Positions 30,265-38,503 of a stretch of 64,000 nucleotides of DNA are shown piece after piece; position 1 is the stretch's first letter; the number at the start of each line of letters is the position of its first letter. The notes below the pieces were generated by a model, which was given only the letters and a program-made list of their open reading frames with translations, searched no databases and was not told the origin of the DNA. This DNA is from DAISKN01 sp963716925 (lineage in GTDB: Bacteria > Acidobacteriota > Vicinamibacteria > Marinacidobacterales > SMYC01), in NCBI GenBank assembly GCA_963716925.1, contig CAVQUX010000033.1, forward strand, positions 682,001 to 746,000, in the 5' to 3' direction. The position numbers and the translations under genes are program-made.

Positions 30265-30293
30265 TTGCGAAAACCGACCCAGATGCCTAGGAT
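30265..30293 (+). promoter_or_regulatory. Promoter of the YpfJ-like gene
   Basis: TTGCGA (30265-30270) and TAGGAT (30288-30293) are 17 bases apart, followed by a Shine-Dalgarno GGAGG and the ATG at 30319. The -10 is the same hexamer as in the cysM promoter. Confidence 0.58.
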
Positions 30294-30318
30294 AAGACTT
30301 TTCCCGAAGGAGGACGCC

Positions 30319-31188
30319 ATGAGGTGGACGAGCGGGGGACGCAGCGGAAACCTCGAGGATCGTAGGGCCCAGACCGGGGGGCGAATGGTGCGCGGCGGGG
30401 GCATTGGCTGCGGAACGCTCCTCATCCTCATCGTTCTGAGCGTAATATTCAAGCAGGACTTCCTCTCCCTTCTCGGTCCCGTCCTCATGACCGAAGAGTC
30501 GGGCGCGCCCGCGCCCTCGGCCGAGGCCGATTTCACGACGACTCCCGAGGAGGAACAGCTCGTGGACTTCATGTCCTTCGTCCTCGACGACCTCCAGGCC
30601 ACCTGGCGGCAGGTTCTCCCGCGCGCGGGAACCGACTATCAGGACGCGCAGATGGTCCTGTTCCGCGACGCCATACGCTCCGCCTGCGGCACGGCGGGAT
30701 CGGCCACGGGTCCGTTCTATTGCCCGGTGGACGGAAAGGTCTACCTCGACCTGAGCTTCTTCGACGAGCTCCACCGTCGGTTCGGAGCGTCCGGCGACTT
30801 CGCGCAGGCGTACGTCATCGCCCACGAGATCGGGCACCACGTCCAGAACCTTCTCGGCATCGAGCGCGAGGTGCGAAGGCTCCAGGGCCAGAACCCGAGC
30901 GCGGTGAACGACCTCTCGGTTCGCATGGAGCTCCAGGCGGACTGCCTCGCCGGCGTCTGGGGAAACTCGACGGCTCAGCGCGGAATCCTCGAGAGCGGAG
31001 ACGTCGAGGAGGGACTGGCCGCCGCCGCCGCCATCGGGGACGATCGGATCCAGCGCCAGACGCAGGGCTACGTCGCGCCCGAGTCGTTCACCCACGGCTC
31101 GTCGCAGCAGAGGGTCGGCTGGTTCCGCAAGGGTCTTTCGACCGGCGACCCCGACGCCTGCGATACGTTCAGCAGCGACTCTTTCTGA
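30319..31188 (+). CDS. YpfJ-family neutral zinc metallopeptidase-like protein
   Basis: A 289-residue protein of the YpfJ/KPN_02809 family. The N-terminus is a glycine-rich cytoplasmic stretch (RWTSGGRSGNLEDRR, a family hallmark), followed by one transmembrane helix (TLLILIVLSVIF) and a periplasmic domain with the zinc motif IAHEIGHHVQ and downstream SVRMELQADCLAGVW, whose Glu is the likely third ligand. The family is annotated as a neutral zinc metallopeptidase but has no proven substrate. The ATG at 30319 follows GAAGGAGG by five bases, so the 18 codons upstream are rejected. It is followed four bases later by an MBL-fold gene. Confidence 0.9.
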   Translation: MRWTSGGRSGNLEDRRAQTGGRMVRGGGIGCGTLLILIVLSVIFKQDFLSLLGPVLMTEESGAPAPSAEADFTTTPEEEQLVDFMSFVLDDLQATWRQVLPRAGTDYQDAQMVLFRDAIRSACGTAGSATGPFYCPVDGKVYLDLSFFDELHRRFGASGDFAQAYVIAHEIGHHVQNLLGIEREVRRLQGQNPSAVNDLSVRMELQADCLAGVWGNSTAQRGILESGDVEEGLAAAAAIGDDRIQRQTQGYVAPESFTHGSSQQRVGWFRKGLSTGDPDACDTFSSDSF

Positions 31189-31192
31189 GAAC

Positions 31193-32104
31193 GTGGACCG
31201 GCGCGAGTTCCTGGCCGCAGCCGCCGCAGCGCTGGGCGCCGGCGCTCTCCAGAACCGCAACCGGACCCGTCTCATCCTCCTGGGGACCGCGGGCGGGCCG
31301 AGGCCGAAGGCGGACCGCGCCGCGACTTCCCAAGTCCTGCTCGTCTCCGGGCGTGCCTACGTCGTCGACTGCGGCGACGGTGTCGCGCGCCAGCTCGTGT
31401 CCGCGGGAGTCCCTCTCGACACCCTCGAAAAGATCTTCATCACCCATCACCACTCGGACCACAACGCCGACTACGGCAACCTCCTGCTCCTCGCCTGGGC
31501 GAGCGGTCTCAAGACACCGGTCGAGGCCTATGGACCCCCGCCCCTCGAGCGCATGACCCGCCTGGTCTTCGAGCTGAACCAGTTCGACATCGAGACCCGG
31601 ATCCAGGACGAGAAGCGCGTGCCCCTGGCGCCTCTGGTCAGGGCGAAGGACATAACCGAGAGCGGTCTGGTCGTCGACGACGGTCGGGTCCGCGTCCGGG
31701 CGGCGCAGGTCTCCCATCTGCCGATCGAGCACGCCTTCGGCTATCGCTTCGACACCGAGGACCGGTCGATCGTGATCTCCGGAGACACCTCGTTCTCCAA
31801 GGACCTTCTCGAGCTCGCCCGCGGCGCGGACGTTCTCGTCCACGAGGCGCTATACCTTCCGGGGATCGAGAGAACGGCGGCGAAGGTAGCGAACGCGCCG
31901 GGGCTGCTCGAGCACATCGTCCGCGCTCACACCACGGTCGAGGATGCCGCCCGACTCGCCTCCGAGGCCGGCGTGAAGACGCTCGTGCTGTCCCACCTCG
32001 TGCCCTCGGACGACCCCCTGGTCACCGAGTCCGATTGGCTCTCCGCGGCCAGGCAGCACTTCGCGGGAGAAGTCGTGGTGGCGAGAGATCTCCTCGAGAT
32101 CTGA
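31193..32104 (+). CDS. Exported metallo-beta-lactamase-fold hydrolase
   Basis: A 303-residue MBL-fold hydrolase related to the RNase Z/arylsulfatase-like branch. The binuclear zinc motif THHHSDHNADY lies near residues 83-93, with later ligands in VSHLPIEHAFG and ISGDTSFS and a final His in LVLSHLVPSDD. The N-terminus (MDRREFLAAAAAALGAGALQ) is a twin-arginine-like signal, so it probably acts in the periplasm rather than on tRNA. Substrate is unknown. The start is GTG, four bases after the YpfJ gene; the two are likely cotranscribed. Confidence 0.85.
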   Translation: MDRREFLAAAAAALGAGALQNRNRTRLILLGTAGGPRPKADRAATSQVLLVSGRAYVVDCGDGVARQLVSAGVPLDTLEKIFITHHHSDHNADYGNLLLLAWASGLKTPVEAYGPPPLERMTRLVFELNQFDIETRIQDEKRVPLAPLVRAKDITESGLVVDDGRVRVRAAQVSHLPIEHAFGYRFDTEDRSIVISGDTSFSKDLLELARGADVLVHEALYLPGIERTAAKVANAPGLLEHIVRAHTTVEDAARLASEAGVKTLVLSHLVPSDDPLVTESDWLSAARQHFAGEVVVARDLLEI

Positions 32105-32109
32105 CGGCC

Positions 32110-34293
32110 TCAGACGGACCGGAGCGCGCCGCTCCGGATCGGCATACTCCGTATGCGAATCCCCGTCGCATGGAAAACCGCCGCCGCAATCGCGGGGGCG
32201 ACGGCGATGATCGGAGTCTCTCCCGAACCGACCGAGGGCAGATCCGGCCGGTCCACGAGAATCACGTCCATGGGGACGAGATCCCGGGTGCGCGGCACCG
32301 GGTACATCGAGAAGCGCGGGTTCGTCACCCGTCCATTCTCGAAACGGATCTCCTCCTTGAGGGCTCCGCCGAGACCCATGATGATCCCACCCTGGACCTG
32401 AGCCATGAGGTTCCCCGGGTTCTGGATGGCGCCGCATTCGTAGGCCTCGACGATCTCTTCGACGACGATCTTGCCGCGCGAGGGATCGATCTTGACCGCC
32501 ACGCAGGTGGCCACGTACGACCCTTTCTCGGTGCCGCAGGCGAGTCCGATTCCTCTCTTTCCGTTCTTCGACGGAAGCTCGCGGAGACGCTCCCGGTAGC
32601 GGAAGCGCTCCGCCGCTCTTGCGAGAACGTCCCGCAGGCGCGGCTCCTTCAAATGCGCGAGCCGGAACTCGAGGGGATCCACTCCCGCGGCGAAAGCGAG
32701 CTCCTCCATGAACGACTCGCGCGCGAAGGTATTCGCGGTCGCGGCGAGCGCACGGTAGGACCCCTGCCGCAGCGGCGCCTTGACGGGAACGTACCGTTCC
32801 CGCAGGTCCGCGAGAGCGTAAGGACTCTGGAGAGCCGCGGTGCCCGCGTTGTAGCAGGTGAAATCCCAACCGCTGATGGAGCCCGACGCGTCGAGTCCCC
32901 CCCTTGCCTCGATCAATGCCGCCGGACGGAAGTAAGCCCAGGTGAACTCTTCCTCCCGCGTCCAACGGAGCGAGACCGGTCGTCCCGCGGCGCGCGCGAG
33001 CTTCGCCGCCTCGACCGCCGCTTCGCCCGTGTGTTTGCCTCCGAATCCTCCGCCGGTATCGGGCACGATGACCCGCACTTTGTCCTCGGGGAGCTCGAAG
33101 GCTTTCATGAGCTCGTCTCGAACTCCGTGCGGCCGCTGTGTTCCGGTCCAGACCGTGAGCCCCGACTCCGACCACTCCGCCATCGCCGCCCGGGGCTCCA
33201 TGGGAGCGTGCTGGATGTACGAGATTTCGTAGGCCGCCTCGATCTTCTTTGCGCCGCGCGCGACTGCCTCGTCCGGAGAGCCCTCCTCGCGGTTCCACTG
33301 CGGGCGAGGCTCCTCCGCGGTATCGACGTTGGCCTTCAGGTAGCGAAACAAGTCCCCCGTCGCCGGATGCGACGACTCCGACCACTTCGCCGTTCTCGAG
33401 AGCGCTTCGACCGCGAGCCGGGCGTCGAAAGACGTGGGGGCGGCGCAGCCGACGAAATCCCCGTCGCGCGAGACCACGACGCCCTCGATCCCGCGGGCCG
33501 CGCTCTCGTCGACGGAGAGAAGGCGTGCTCCGAAAGAGGGCGGCCTCAGAACCGCACCCCGGAGCATCCCCGGACGAACGATGTCGGAAGGGTAGCGGTG
33601 GGCGCCGGTCGCGACGTCGCGGCTCGTCGGCTTCAACGCCGTCTTGCCGAGGACCGTCCAGTCCGGGACCGGCCTGAGCTCGATGTCCGCCGGCACACGG
33701 GCCGCGAACGCGGCATCGACGTCGCCCGCGCGAGCGAGATCTCCGAGGGAGCAGCGGGCTCCGGTCTTTTGATCGACGATGTCGCCGTCTCGCACGGCGA
33801 TTCGGCCCGCCTCGGGCTCGACCAGTCCCCACTTCCGCGCGGCGAGGCCAATCAATACCTCGCGCGCGGCCGCCGCGGCCTTCCGCACGTCGGGGACGGT
33901 GTACCCCGTGGTCCGGCTTCCGAACGTCCCGCCGTCATCGGGAACCCGATCGGTGTCCGCGAGAACCAGGCGCACGCGTTCCAGGGGAAGACGAAGCTCC
34001 TCCGCCGCCGCCTGGCCGAGCTGAGCGCGAGAGCCCTGTCCGACCTCGACCTTGCTCGAGAACACGGTGACGATGCCGTCCTCTCCGACGTGAAGCCGCG
34101 CACTCAGGGTGGGCCCGAGATCGTCCTCTTCCGACGCCTCCGACCGCGCGGGGTCGATCGCCGCGGCGACGACGAAGCCGGCTCCCAGACTTCCGAGGAA
34201 CCCTCTGCGGGTCCAGGCGAAACGGTAGGGCGGCGCCGCCGACAGCTCGAAGCGATCCGGCTCGAGCGAGTCGGCCTCTTCAGTCCGCTTCAT
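32110..34293 (-). CDS. Molybdenum hydroxylase large subunit (IorB-like, xanthine oxidase family)
   Basis: A 727-residue molybdopterin-binding subunit of the isoquinoline 1-oxidoreductase/aldehyde oxidase group. It carries a Tat-like signal (TRRGFLGSLGAGF near residues 28-40), the MoCo-contacting GGGFGGKH, and the catalytic Glu region GSGETP near the C-terminus. It hydroxylates or oxidises an N-heterocycle or aldehyde with water as the oxygen donor; the substrate is unknown. The ATG at 34293 overlaps the small-subunit TGA (ATGA), so they are coupled. A longer frame opens upstream but is just the antisense shadow of the small subunit. No maturation factor (XdhC-like) is present in the window. 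Confidence 0.9.
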   Translation of the reverse strand: MKRTEEADSLEPDRFELSAAPPYRFAWTRRGFLGSLGAGFVVAAAIDPARSEASEEDDLGPTLSARLHVGEDGIVTVFSSKVEVGQGSRAQLGQAAAEELRLPLERVRLVLADTDRVPDDGGTFGSRTTGYTVPDVRKAAAAAREVLIGLAARKWGLVEPEAGRIAVRDGDIVDQKTGARCSLGDLARAGDVDAAFAARVPADIELRPVPDWTVLGKTALKPTSRDVATGAHRYPSDIVRPGMLRGAVLRPPSFGARLLSVDESAARGIEGVVVSRDGDFVGCAAPTSFDARLAVEALSRTAKWSESSHPATGDLFRYLKANVDTAEEPRPQWNREEGSPDEAVARGAKKIEAAYEISYIQHAPMEPRAAMAEWSESGLTVWTGTQRPHGVRDELMKAFELPEDKVRVIVPDTGGGFGGKHTGEAAVEAAKLARAAGRPVSLRWTREEEFTWAYFRPAALIEARGGLDASGSISGWDFTCYNAGTAALQSPYALADLRERYVPVKAPLRQGSYRALAATANTFARESFMEELAFAAGVDPLEFRLAHLKEPRLRDVLARAAERFRYRERLRELPSKNGKRGIGLACGTEKGSYVATCVAVKIDPSRGKIVVEEIVEAYECGAIQNPGNLMAQVQGGIIMGLGGALKEEIRFENGRVTNPRFSMYPVPRTRDLVPMDVILVDRPDLPSVGSGETPIIAVAPAIAAAVFHATGIRIRSMPIRSGALRSV

Positions 34294-34769
34294 GGGTCCA
34301 CTCCGCGAAGCTTCGCCGCCGCCAGCTCGACGGCGGCGAGTATGTTCGGATAGTTGCAGCAGCGACAGAGGTTCCCGCTCAAGCAGTCGGAGACTTCGTT
34401 CAACGTCGGCATCGACCGCGTCTTCAGAAACGCTACGGAGGTAAGAATCATTCCCGGAACGCAGTACCCGCACTGCATCGCCTGCTTCTCGATGAAAGCT
34501 TCCTGAACCGGGTGGAGAGCGCCGTCGCGCGCGAGCCCTTCGATGGTCAGGATATCCCGGCCTTCGGCGTGGGACACCGGAGTGAAGCAAGAGGTCACGG
34601 GGTTTCCGTCGACGAGAACGGTGCAGGCGCGGCAATGGCCCTCGCCGCAGCCGTACTTCGTCCCGGTGAGCTCGAGGTCCTCTCGCAGGACCTCCAGGAG
34701 AGGTCTTCGGGGATCGGTCGAGACCTCGCGGGTCTCGCCGTTCACCCGCAGAGTCATGGCCTTCTTCAC
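34290..34769 (-). CDS. 2Fe-2S small subunit of molybdenum hydroxylase (IorA-like)
   Basis: A 159-residue protein with two 2Fe-2S domains. The plant-type cluster ligands are in CGEGHCRAC and a later Cys (SCFTPV); the second cluster uses CGYC and CRCC. The usual family text is CGACTV and CRCTGY, so CRAC and CRCCNY are variants that keep the ligands. It passes electrons from the molybdenum site to an external acceptor. The GTG at 34769 is chosen because GGAGG lies five bases upstream; the ATG at 34757 is an alternative. It is the first gene of the two-gene operon. Confidence 0.9.
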   Translation of the reverse strand: MKKAMTLRVNGETREVSTDPRRPLLEVLREDLELTGTKYGCGEGHCRACTVLVDGNPVTSCFTPVSHAEGRDILTIEGLARDGALHPVQEAFIEKQAMQCGYCVPGMILTSVAFLKTRSMPTLNEVSDCLSGNLCRCCNYPNILAAVELAAAKLRGVDP

Positions 34770-34838
34770 GAGCACCTCCGCGGCTTTCAATCCAGCTTAC
34801 TATGCCACGTTTCCGGGGCCCGAGCCATCCGGGGCGAC

Positions 34839-35976
34839 ATGGTAGTCTACGCCTCGGTGCGCCCCTTGAACCTCCAGCACCTGCGCGAGCTCGCGCTTCT
34901 GTTCCTTCGCCTCGGCGCGACCACTTTCGGTGGACCGGCGGCCCATATCGCCGTCATGGAGGACGAGAATCGTCCGCCGCCGGAGCTGGCTCGACCGGCA
35001 GGAGTTCCTCGACCTCCTCGGCGCCACCAACCTCATCCCCGGCCCGAACTCGACGGAGATGGCGATTCACATCGGCTATCGGCGCGCGGGCCTCGCGGGC
35101 CTGGCTGTGGCCGGCATCTCCTTCATCCTGCCCGCGGCCCTCTTCACTCTCCTCCTCGCCTGGATTTACGTGCGCTATCGGTCGATTCCCGCCGTCGAGA
35201 CGGTCCTGTACGGGGTCAAGCCGGTCATCATCGCCGTCGTGCTCCAGGCGATCTGGGGGCTCGGTCGGACCGGGATCCCGACGAGACGGCTTCTTTTCGT
35301 CGCGATCTTCGCGCTCGTCGCGAACGCCCTCGGAATGAACGAGCTCCTCGTGCTCTTCACCGCGGGACTCCTCTCGGTCGCGACCTTGGGCTCCTCGAGA
35401 GCCCGCGCCCTGGGGCTGCCCCTCCTGCTCCTGCCTTCGGGAGCGGCCGCCGTGAGCACCGGGTCGATATTCCTGCTCTTCCTCAAGGTGGGATCGGTCC
35501 TGTACGGGAGCGGCTACGTGCTTCTCGCTTTCCTGCGCTCCGACCTCGTCGTGCGTTATCGATGGCTCACCGAGGCCGAGCTCCTCGACGCGGTCGCCGT
35601 CGGCCAGATCACCCCGGGACCGGTGTTCAGCGTGGCCACGTTCATCGGGTATCTCCTGAACGGGTTCGGGGGAGCGGTAGCCGCGACCGTGGGCATCTTC
35701 CTTCCGGCGTTCCTCTTCGTCGCGGTGAGCGGACCTCTGGTCGCGCTTATTCGCCGATCTCCCGCACTCGCGGCGTTTCTCGACGGGGTCATCGCCGCCT
35801 CGCTTTCCCTGATGGCGGTGGTCGCGTTCGAGCTCGCGAAGGGCTCGCTCGTGGACATGGGAAGCGTCGCGATCCTTCTGGCGAGCGCCGTCGCCCTGCT
35901 GCGGTTCCGCGTGAGCTCGAGCTGGCTGATTCTCGGAGGCGGCCTGGTTTCCGTTCTCGCCAAGAGTCTCGGCTGA
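34839..35976 (+). CDS. Chromate-transporter (CHR) family protein, frame broken once
   Basis: One extra A at 34968-34969 splits the gene; removed, it gives 378 residues with two CHR domains in one chain (long-chain form, as in ChrA). The first domain has FGGPAAHIAVME and LIPGPNSTEMAIHIGYR, and the second has AVGQITPGPVFSVATFIGYLL; both are the family's paired signature. There are 10-12 predicted membrane helices. CHR proteins export chromate or related oxyanions. The break falls between EDE and IVRRRSWLDRQEF, which read together as one continuous CHR motif when corrected. The start region has no clear ribosome site. Confidence 0.82.
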
Positions 35977-35988
35977 TATCCTCCGGGA

Positions 35989-37062
35989 ATGGATCCCATC
36001 GCTCACACCCTGGTCGGCGCGACCCTCGCGAAGAGCGGTCTCGAGAAGAAATCGGGATTCGCCTTCGCGGCGCTCGTCCTCGGCGCCAACCTTCCCGACA
36101 TCGACGGGGTCACCTACTTCATCGGAGGAGACCTCGGGCTCTACTTCCGCCGCGGCTGGACCCACGGTCTTCCGGCGGTCGCCCTTCTGCCCTTCGTCCT
36201 CGCGGGAGCTCTTTTTCTCCTGGATGGACTCCTCGGAAGGGGACGGGCTCGTTTCTGGCCTCTCTTCTGGCTCAGCCTTCTAGCGGTCGCGACTCATCCC
36301 ACTCTCGACTGGCTGAACAACTACGGGATGCGCTGGCTCATGCCCTTCGACGAGCGCTGGTTCTACGGAGACACCCTTTTCATCATCGACCCCTGGATCT
36401 GGCTCGGCCTCGGCGGGGCGCTCTTCCTGGTGACGTCCACGGGCGTCCTTCGCCTCGTCGGATGGCTCCTCGGCGCGATGGCACCCTGCGCCATGGTCTT
36501 GATGGGGATGCCTGGCCTCCTTCCGGCGAAGCTCCTGTTCGGAACCGGTCTCCTCGGGCTCACCGCCGCGCGAGTCCTGGGAATCCCACGGAAGCCATCG
36601 GGGGGCGAGCGCCTGCACCGGGGGGCGCTCGCACTCGTCTCGACCTACGTGCTCCTGATGGTGGCGTCTTCGGCGCTGGCTCGGCGATGGACCCTCGAGA
36701 AGCTGGAGAAAGAGGGCCACGACGTGGAGAGGCTCATGGTGGGCCCGACCCCGATGTCGCCCTTCACCCGGGACGTGGTCTTCTCGACCCCTTCGAGCTA
36801 CCGCTTCGGTTCGCTTTCGCTTTGGCTTTCGCCGAAGCTCACGCTTTCGCCGGAAGAGATCCCGAGAAATGAGGACTCGCCGCTCGTGGTCCGCGCCCTG
36901 CGGCAACGTGAGGTGAGGGGGTTCGCGGCCTGGGCGCGTTTTCCCTGGGCGGAGATCGTGGAAGAGCCGGAAGGCTTTCGCGTCACCCTTCGGGATGCGC
37001 GTTACGCCCGCAGTCCCCGTGGCGGCGGATTCGGAACCGCGGTGGTGCTTCTAAGGCGCTGA
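35989..37062 (+). CDS. YdjM-like membrane-bound hydrolase (DUF457)
   Basis: A 357-residue inner-membrane protein with about six helices in its first 230 residues and a soluble C-terminus. The N-terminus carries the family motif MDPIAHTLVGA, then LPDIDG, RGWTHGL and THPTLDWLNNYG, the conserved His/Asp residues of the YdjM/LexA-regulated metal-dependent hydrolase family. The reaction is not established for this family. It lies 12 bases after the CHR gene and overlaps the end of the convergent qhp operon by 12 bases. Confidence 0.85.
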   Translation: MDPIAHTLVGATLAKSGLEKKSGFAFAALVLGANLPDIDGVTYFIGGDLGLYFRRGWTHGLPAVALLPFVLAGALFLLDGLLGRGRARFWPLFWLSLLAVATHPTLDWLNNYGMRWLMPFDERWFYGDTLFIIDPWIWLGLGGALFLVTSTGVLRLVGWLLGAMAPCAMVLMGMPGLLPAKLLFGTGLLGLTAARVLGIPRKPSGGERLHRGALALVSTYVLLMVASSALARRWTLEKLEKEGHDVERLMVGPTPMSPFTRDVVFSTPSSYRFGSLSLWLSPKLTLSPEEIPRNEDSPLVVRALRQREVRGFAAWARFPWAEIVEEPEGFRVTLRDARYARSPRGGGFGTAVVLLRR

Positions 37063-38166
37063 CGACATCACCGCTGTCCGGGGAATTGCGACCGGCGTCG
37101 CCATGAAGTCTCCCCCGGCGAAGATGTCCTTCAGGTGGGCGAGCGTCGCCGCATCGTAGACCCGGATCTGGTCGCCGACGCCACTGATGTAGAGCTTCGT
37201 TCCATCGGCGGAAACGATGAGCGCGTTGTTGGTGCGTCCTTGCTCCACACCCTCCACCCGCTTCACGATCTTGCGGGTATCCATGTCGATCGCGATCACG
37301 TCCTCGACCCCGCCGTAGGCCCGCTTTCGATCCGAACTGAGCGCGAAGAGTCCCACCTTCACGTCGGGACCGAGCTCGAAGCTCTCGACTTCCTTCTTCA
37401 TCACGTCGATCTGTAGGACTCCCAACGTCGTCTTCTTCAGGAAGGGGTCCTGGGTCCGGTAAAGCCCGTAGTAGACGCCTGGGGCCTCCTCCATGAGCCG
37501 GGCGCCTCGAAGGGGGCCGTAGCCGGCGAGGAGGGGCTTCGAGAGAGTGATGGTGGAGACGAGCTGGTTGTCGGAGACACGAATCTCGTGGATGTCCCGG
37601 CCGAAGAGGAAGATCGAGCTCCCATCGGGCGAGAAGTGGATGTTCGGACGGAACCCCCCCGGCCGGACCTCCTTGGGCATCTGAAACGAGTCCCGCAGGC
37701 GTTTGTTCTCGAGGTCGTAGACGAAGACTTCCGACTCCTCGGGCAGGAAGCGATCGATCTCGAGGACCACGGGCGTCGCTACGAGATACAGGAGCGTTCC
37801 CGCCGGGTTCACGGCGACGTTCGCGATCCGGATCTGGCGCGATTGCGCCGAGAGCTTCACGGTATCGACGACCTCCCGCTTCTTGAGGTCCACGACCTCG
37901 ATCGCTTCCATGCGATCGGTCACGAAGTAGAACTTCGAGAAGTCCGGGGAGTGGGTCGAGTTGGTGGCGGCGCCGTACTTGAGGGCGATGTCGCCCACGA
38001 ACTCCTCCGTCGCCTCATCGAAGAGTCGGAGCCGGTTCGGCCAGACGCCGAAGAGGTGGAGCTGCGACGCCTTCGGGTCCGCGGGGGGCGCCGCCGTCGC
38101 CGACGGGCGCGAGGAGAGCGTCAGCGCAGCCGCGGCAAGAACGAGCCCCGCCCTTCGAAGGCTCAC
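37051..38166 (-). CDS. qhpB: Quinohemoprotein amine dehydrogenase beta subunit
   Basis: A 371-residue exported beta-propeller. A signal peptide (RRAGLVLAAAALTLSS) is followed by repeated YVTN-like blades (for example SPDFSKFYFVTDRMEAIEVV, VNPAGTLLYLVAT, SPDGSSIFLFG, SADGTKLYISG). It fits the beta subunit of the periplasmic amine dehydrogenase, which packs against gamma and alpha. The GTG at 38166 overlaps the gamma TGA (GTGA), so they are coupled; the longer frame upstream is an artefact. It ends the operon and overlaps the end of the convergent YdjM-like gene. Confidence 0.88.
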   Translation of the reverse strand: MSLRRAGLVLAAAALTLSSRPSATAAPPADPKASQLHLFGVWPNRLRLFDEATEEFVGDIALKYGAATNSTHSPDFSKFYFVTDRMEAIEVVDLKKREVVDTVKLSAQSRQIRIANVAVNPAGTLLYLVATPVVLEIDRFLPEESEVFVYDLENKRLRDSFQMPKEVRPGGFRPNIHFSPDGSSIFLFGRDIHEIRVSDNQLVSTITLSKPLLAGYGPLRGARLMEEAPGVYYGLYRTQDPFLKKTTLGVLQIDVMKKEVESFELGPDVKVGLFALSSDRKRAYGGVEDVIAIDMDTRKIVKRVEGVEQGRTNNALIVSADGTKLYISGVGDQIRVYDAATLAHLKDIFAGGDFMATPVAIPRTAVMSSAP

Positions 38167-38489
38167 GGAAACACCAGGTCCAGCTTCCGCCAGTCCTGGG
38201 TCGCGCTGCCGCAGCCCGAGTGCCAATCCGGGTTGTTGTTCAGGTAGTCGGGAACCTGCGCCGGCCAGTAGCAGGTCTTGTAACAATCGTAGAGATCCCG
38301 CTCGACGGGCTGGCAGAGCCCGGCCGGAGTCCCGGCGGCGTCGACCTCCCACCCCGGGGAGAAGATCGTGGTGCAGCCCGCCGGGTAGTGTGGCGGCGGC
38401 TCCTGGAGGCCGCGGACTTCCCCGCCCTCGGCATCGATGCGCTCGAACATGGCTTCCGCTTTGCGATTGACCGCTTTGAGATGTTTCAT
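38163..38489 (-). CDS. qhpC: Quinohemoprotein amine dehydrogenase gamma subunit (CTQ cofactor precursor)
   Basis: A 108-residue precursor of the catalytic subunit carrying the cysteine tryptophylquinone cofactor. A leader of about 32 residues (start MKHLKAVNRK) precedes GCTT. All residues known to be crosslinked in the Paracoccus/Pseudomonas enzymes are conserved with exact spacing: Cys39-Glu48, Cys59-Asp65 and Cys73-Asp81 for the thioether bridges and Cys69-Trp75 for the quinone. Trp75 lies in TCYWPAQ. An extra Cys93 is not part of that set. There is no Sec signal; export normally follows crosslinking. An AGGAGA site precedes the ATG by about eleven bases. Confidence 0.92.
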   Translation of the reverse strand: MKHLKAVNRKAEAMFERIDAEGGEVRGLQEPPPHYPAGCTTIFSPGWEVDAAGTPAGLCQPVERDLYDCYKTCYWPAQVPDYLNNNPDWHSGCGSATQDWRKLDLVFP

Positions 38490-38503
38490 GACTTCGGTTT
38501 CTC

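Noticed and set aside
36781..36860. Short repeated CTTTCGC pattern
   Set aside because: It lies inside the YdjM-like coding sequence and encodes a plain beta-strand-like segment (SLSLWLSPKLTLSP); no separate element.
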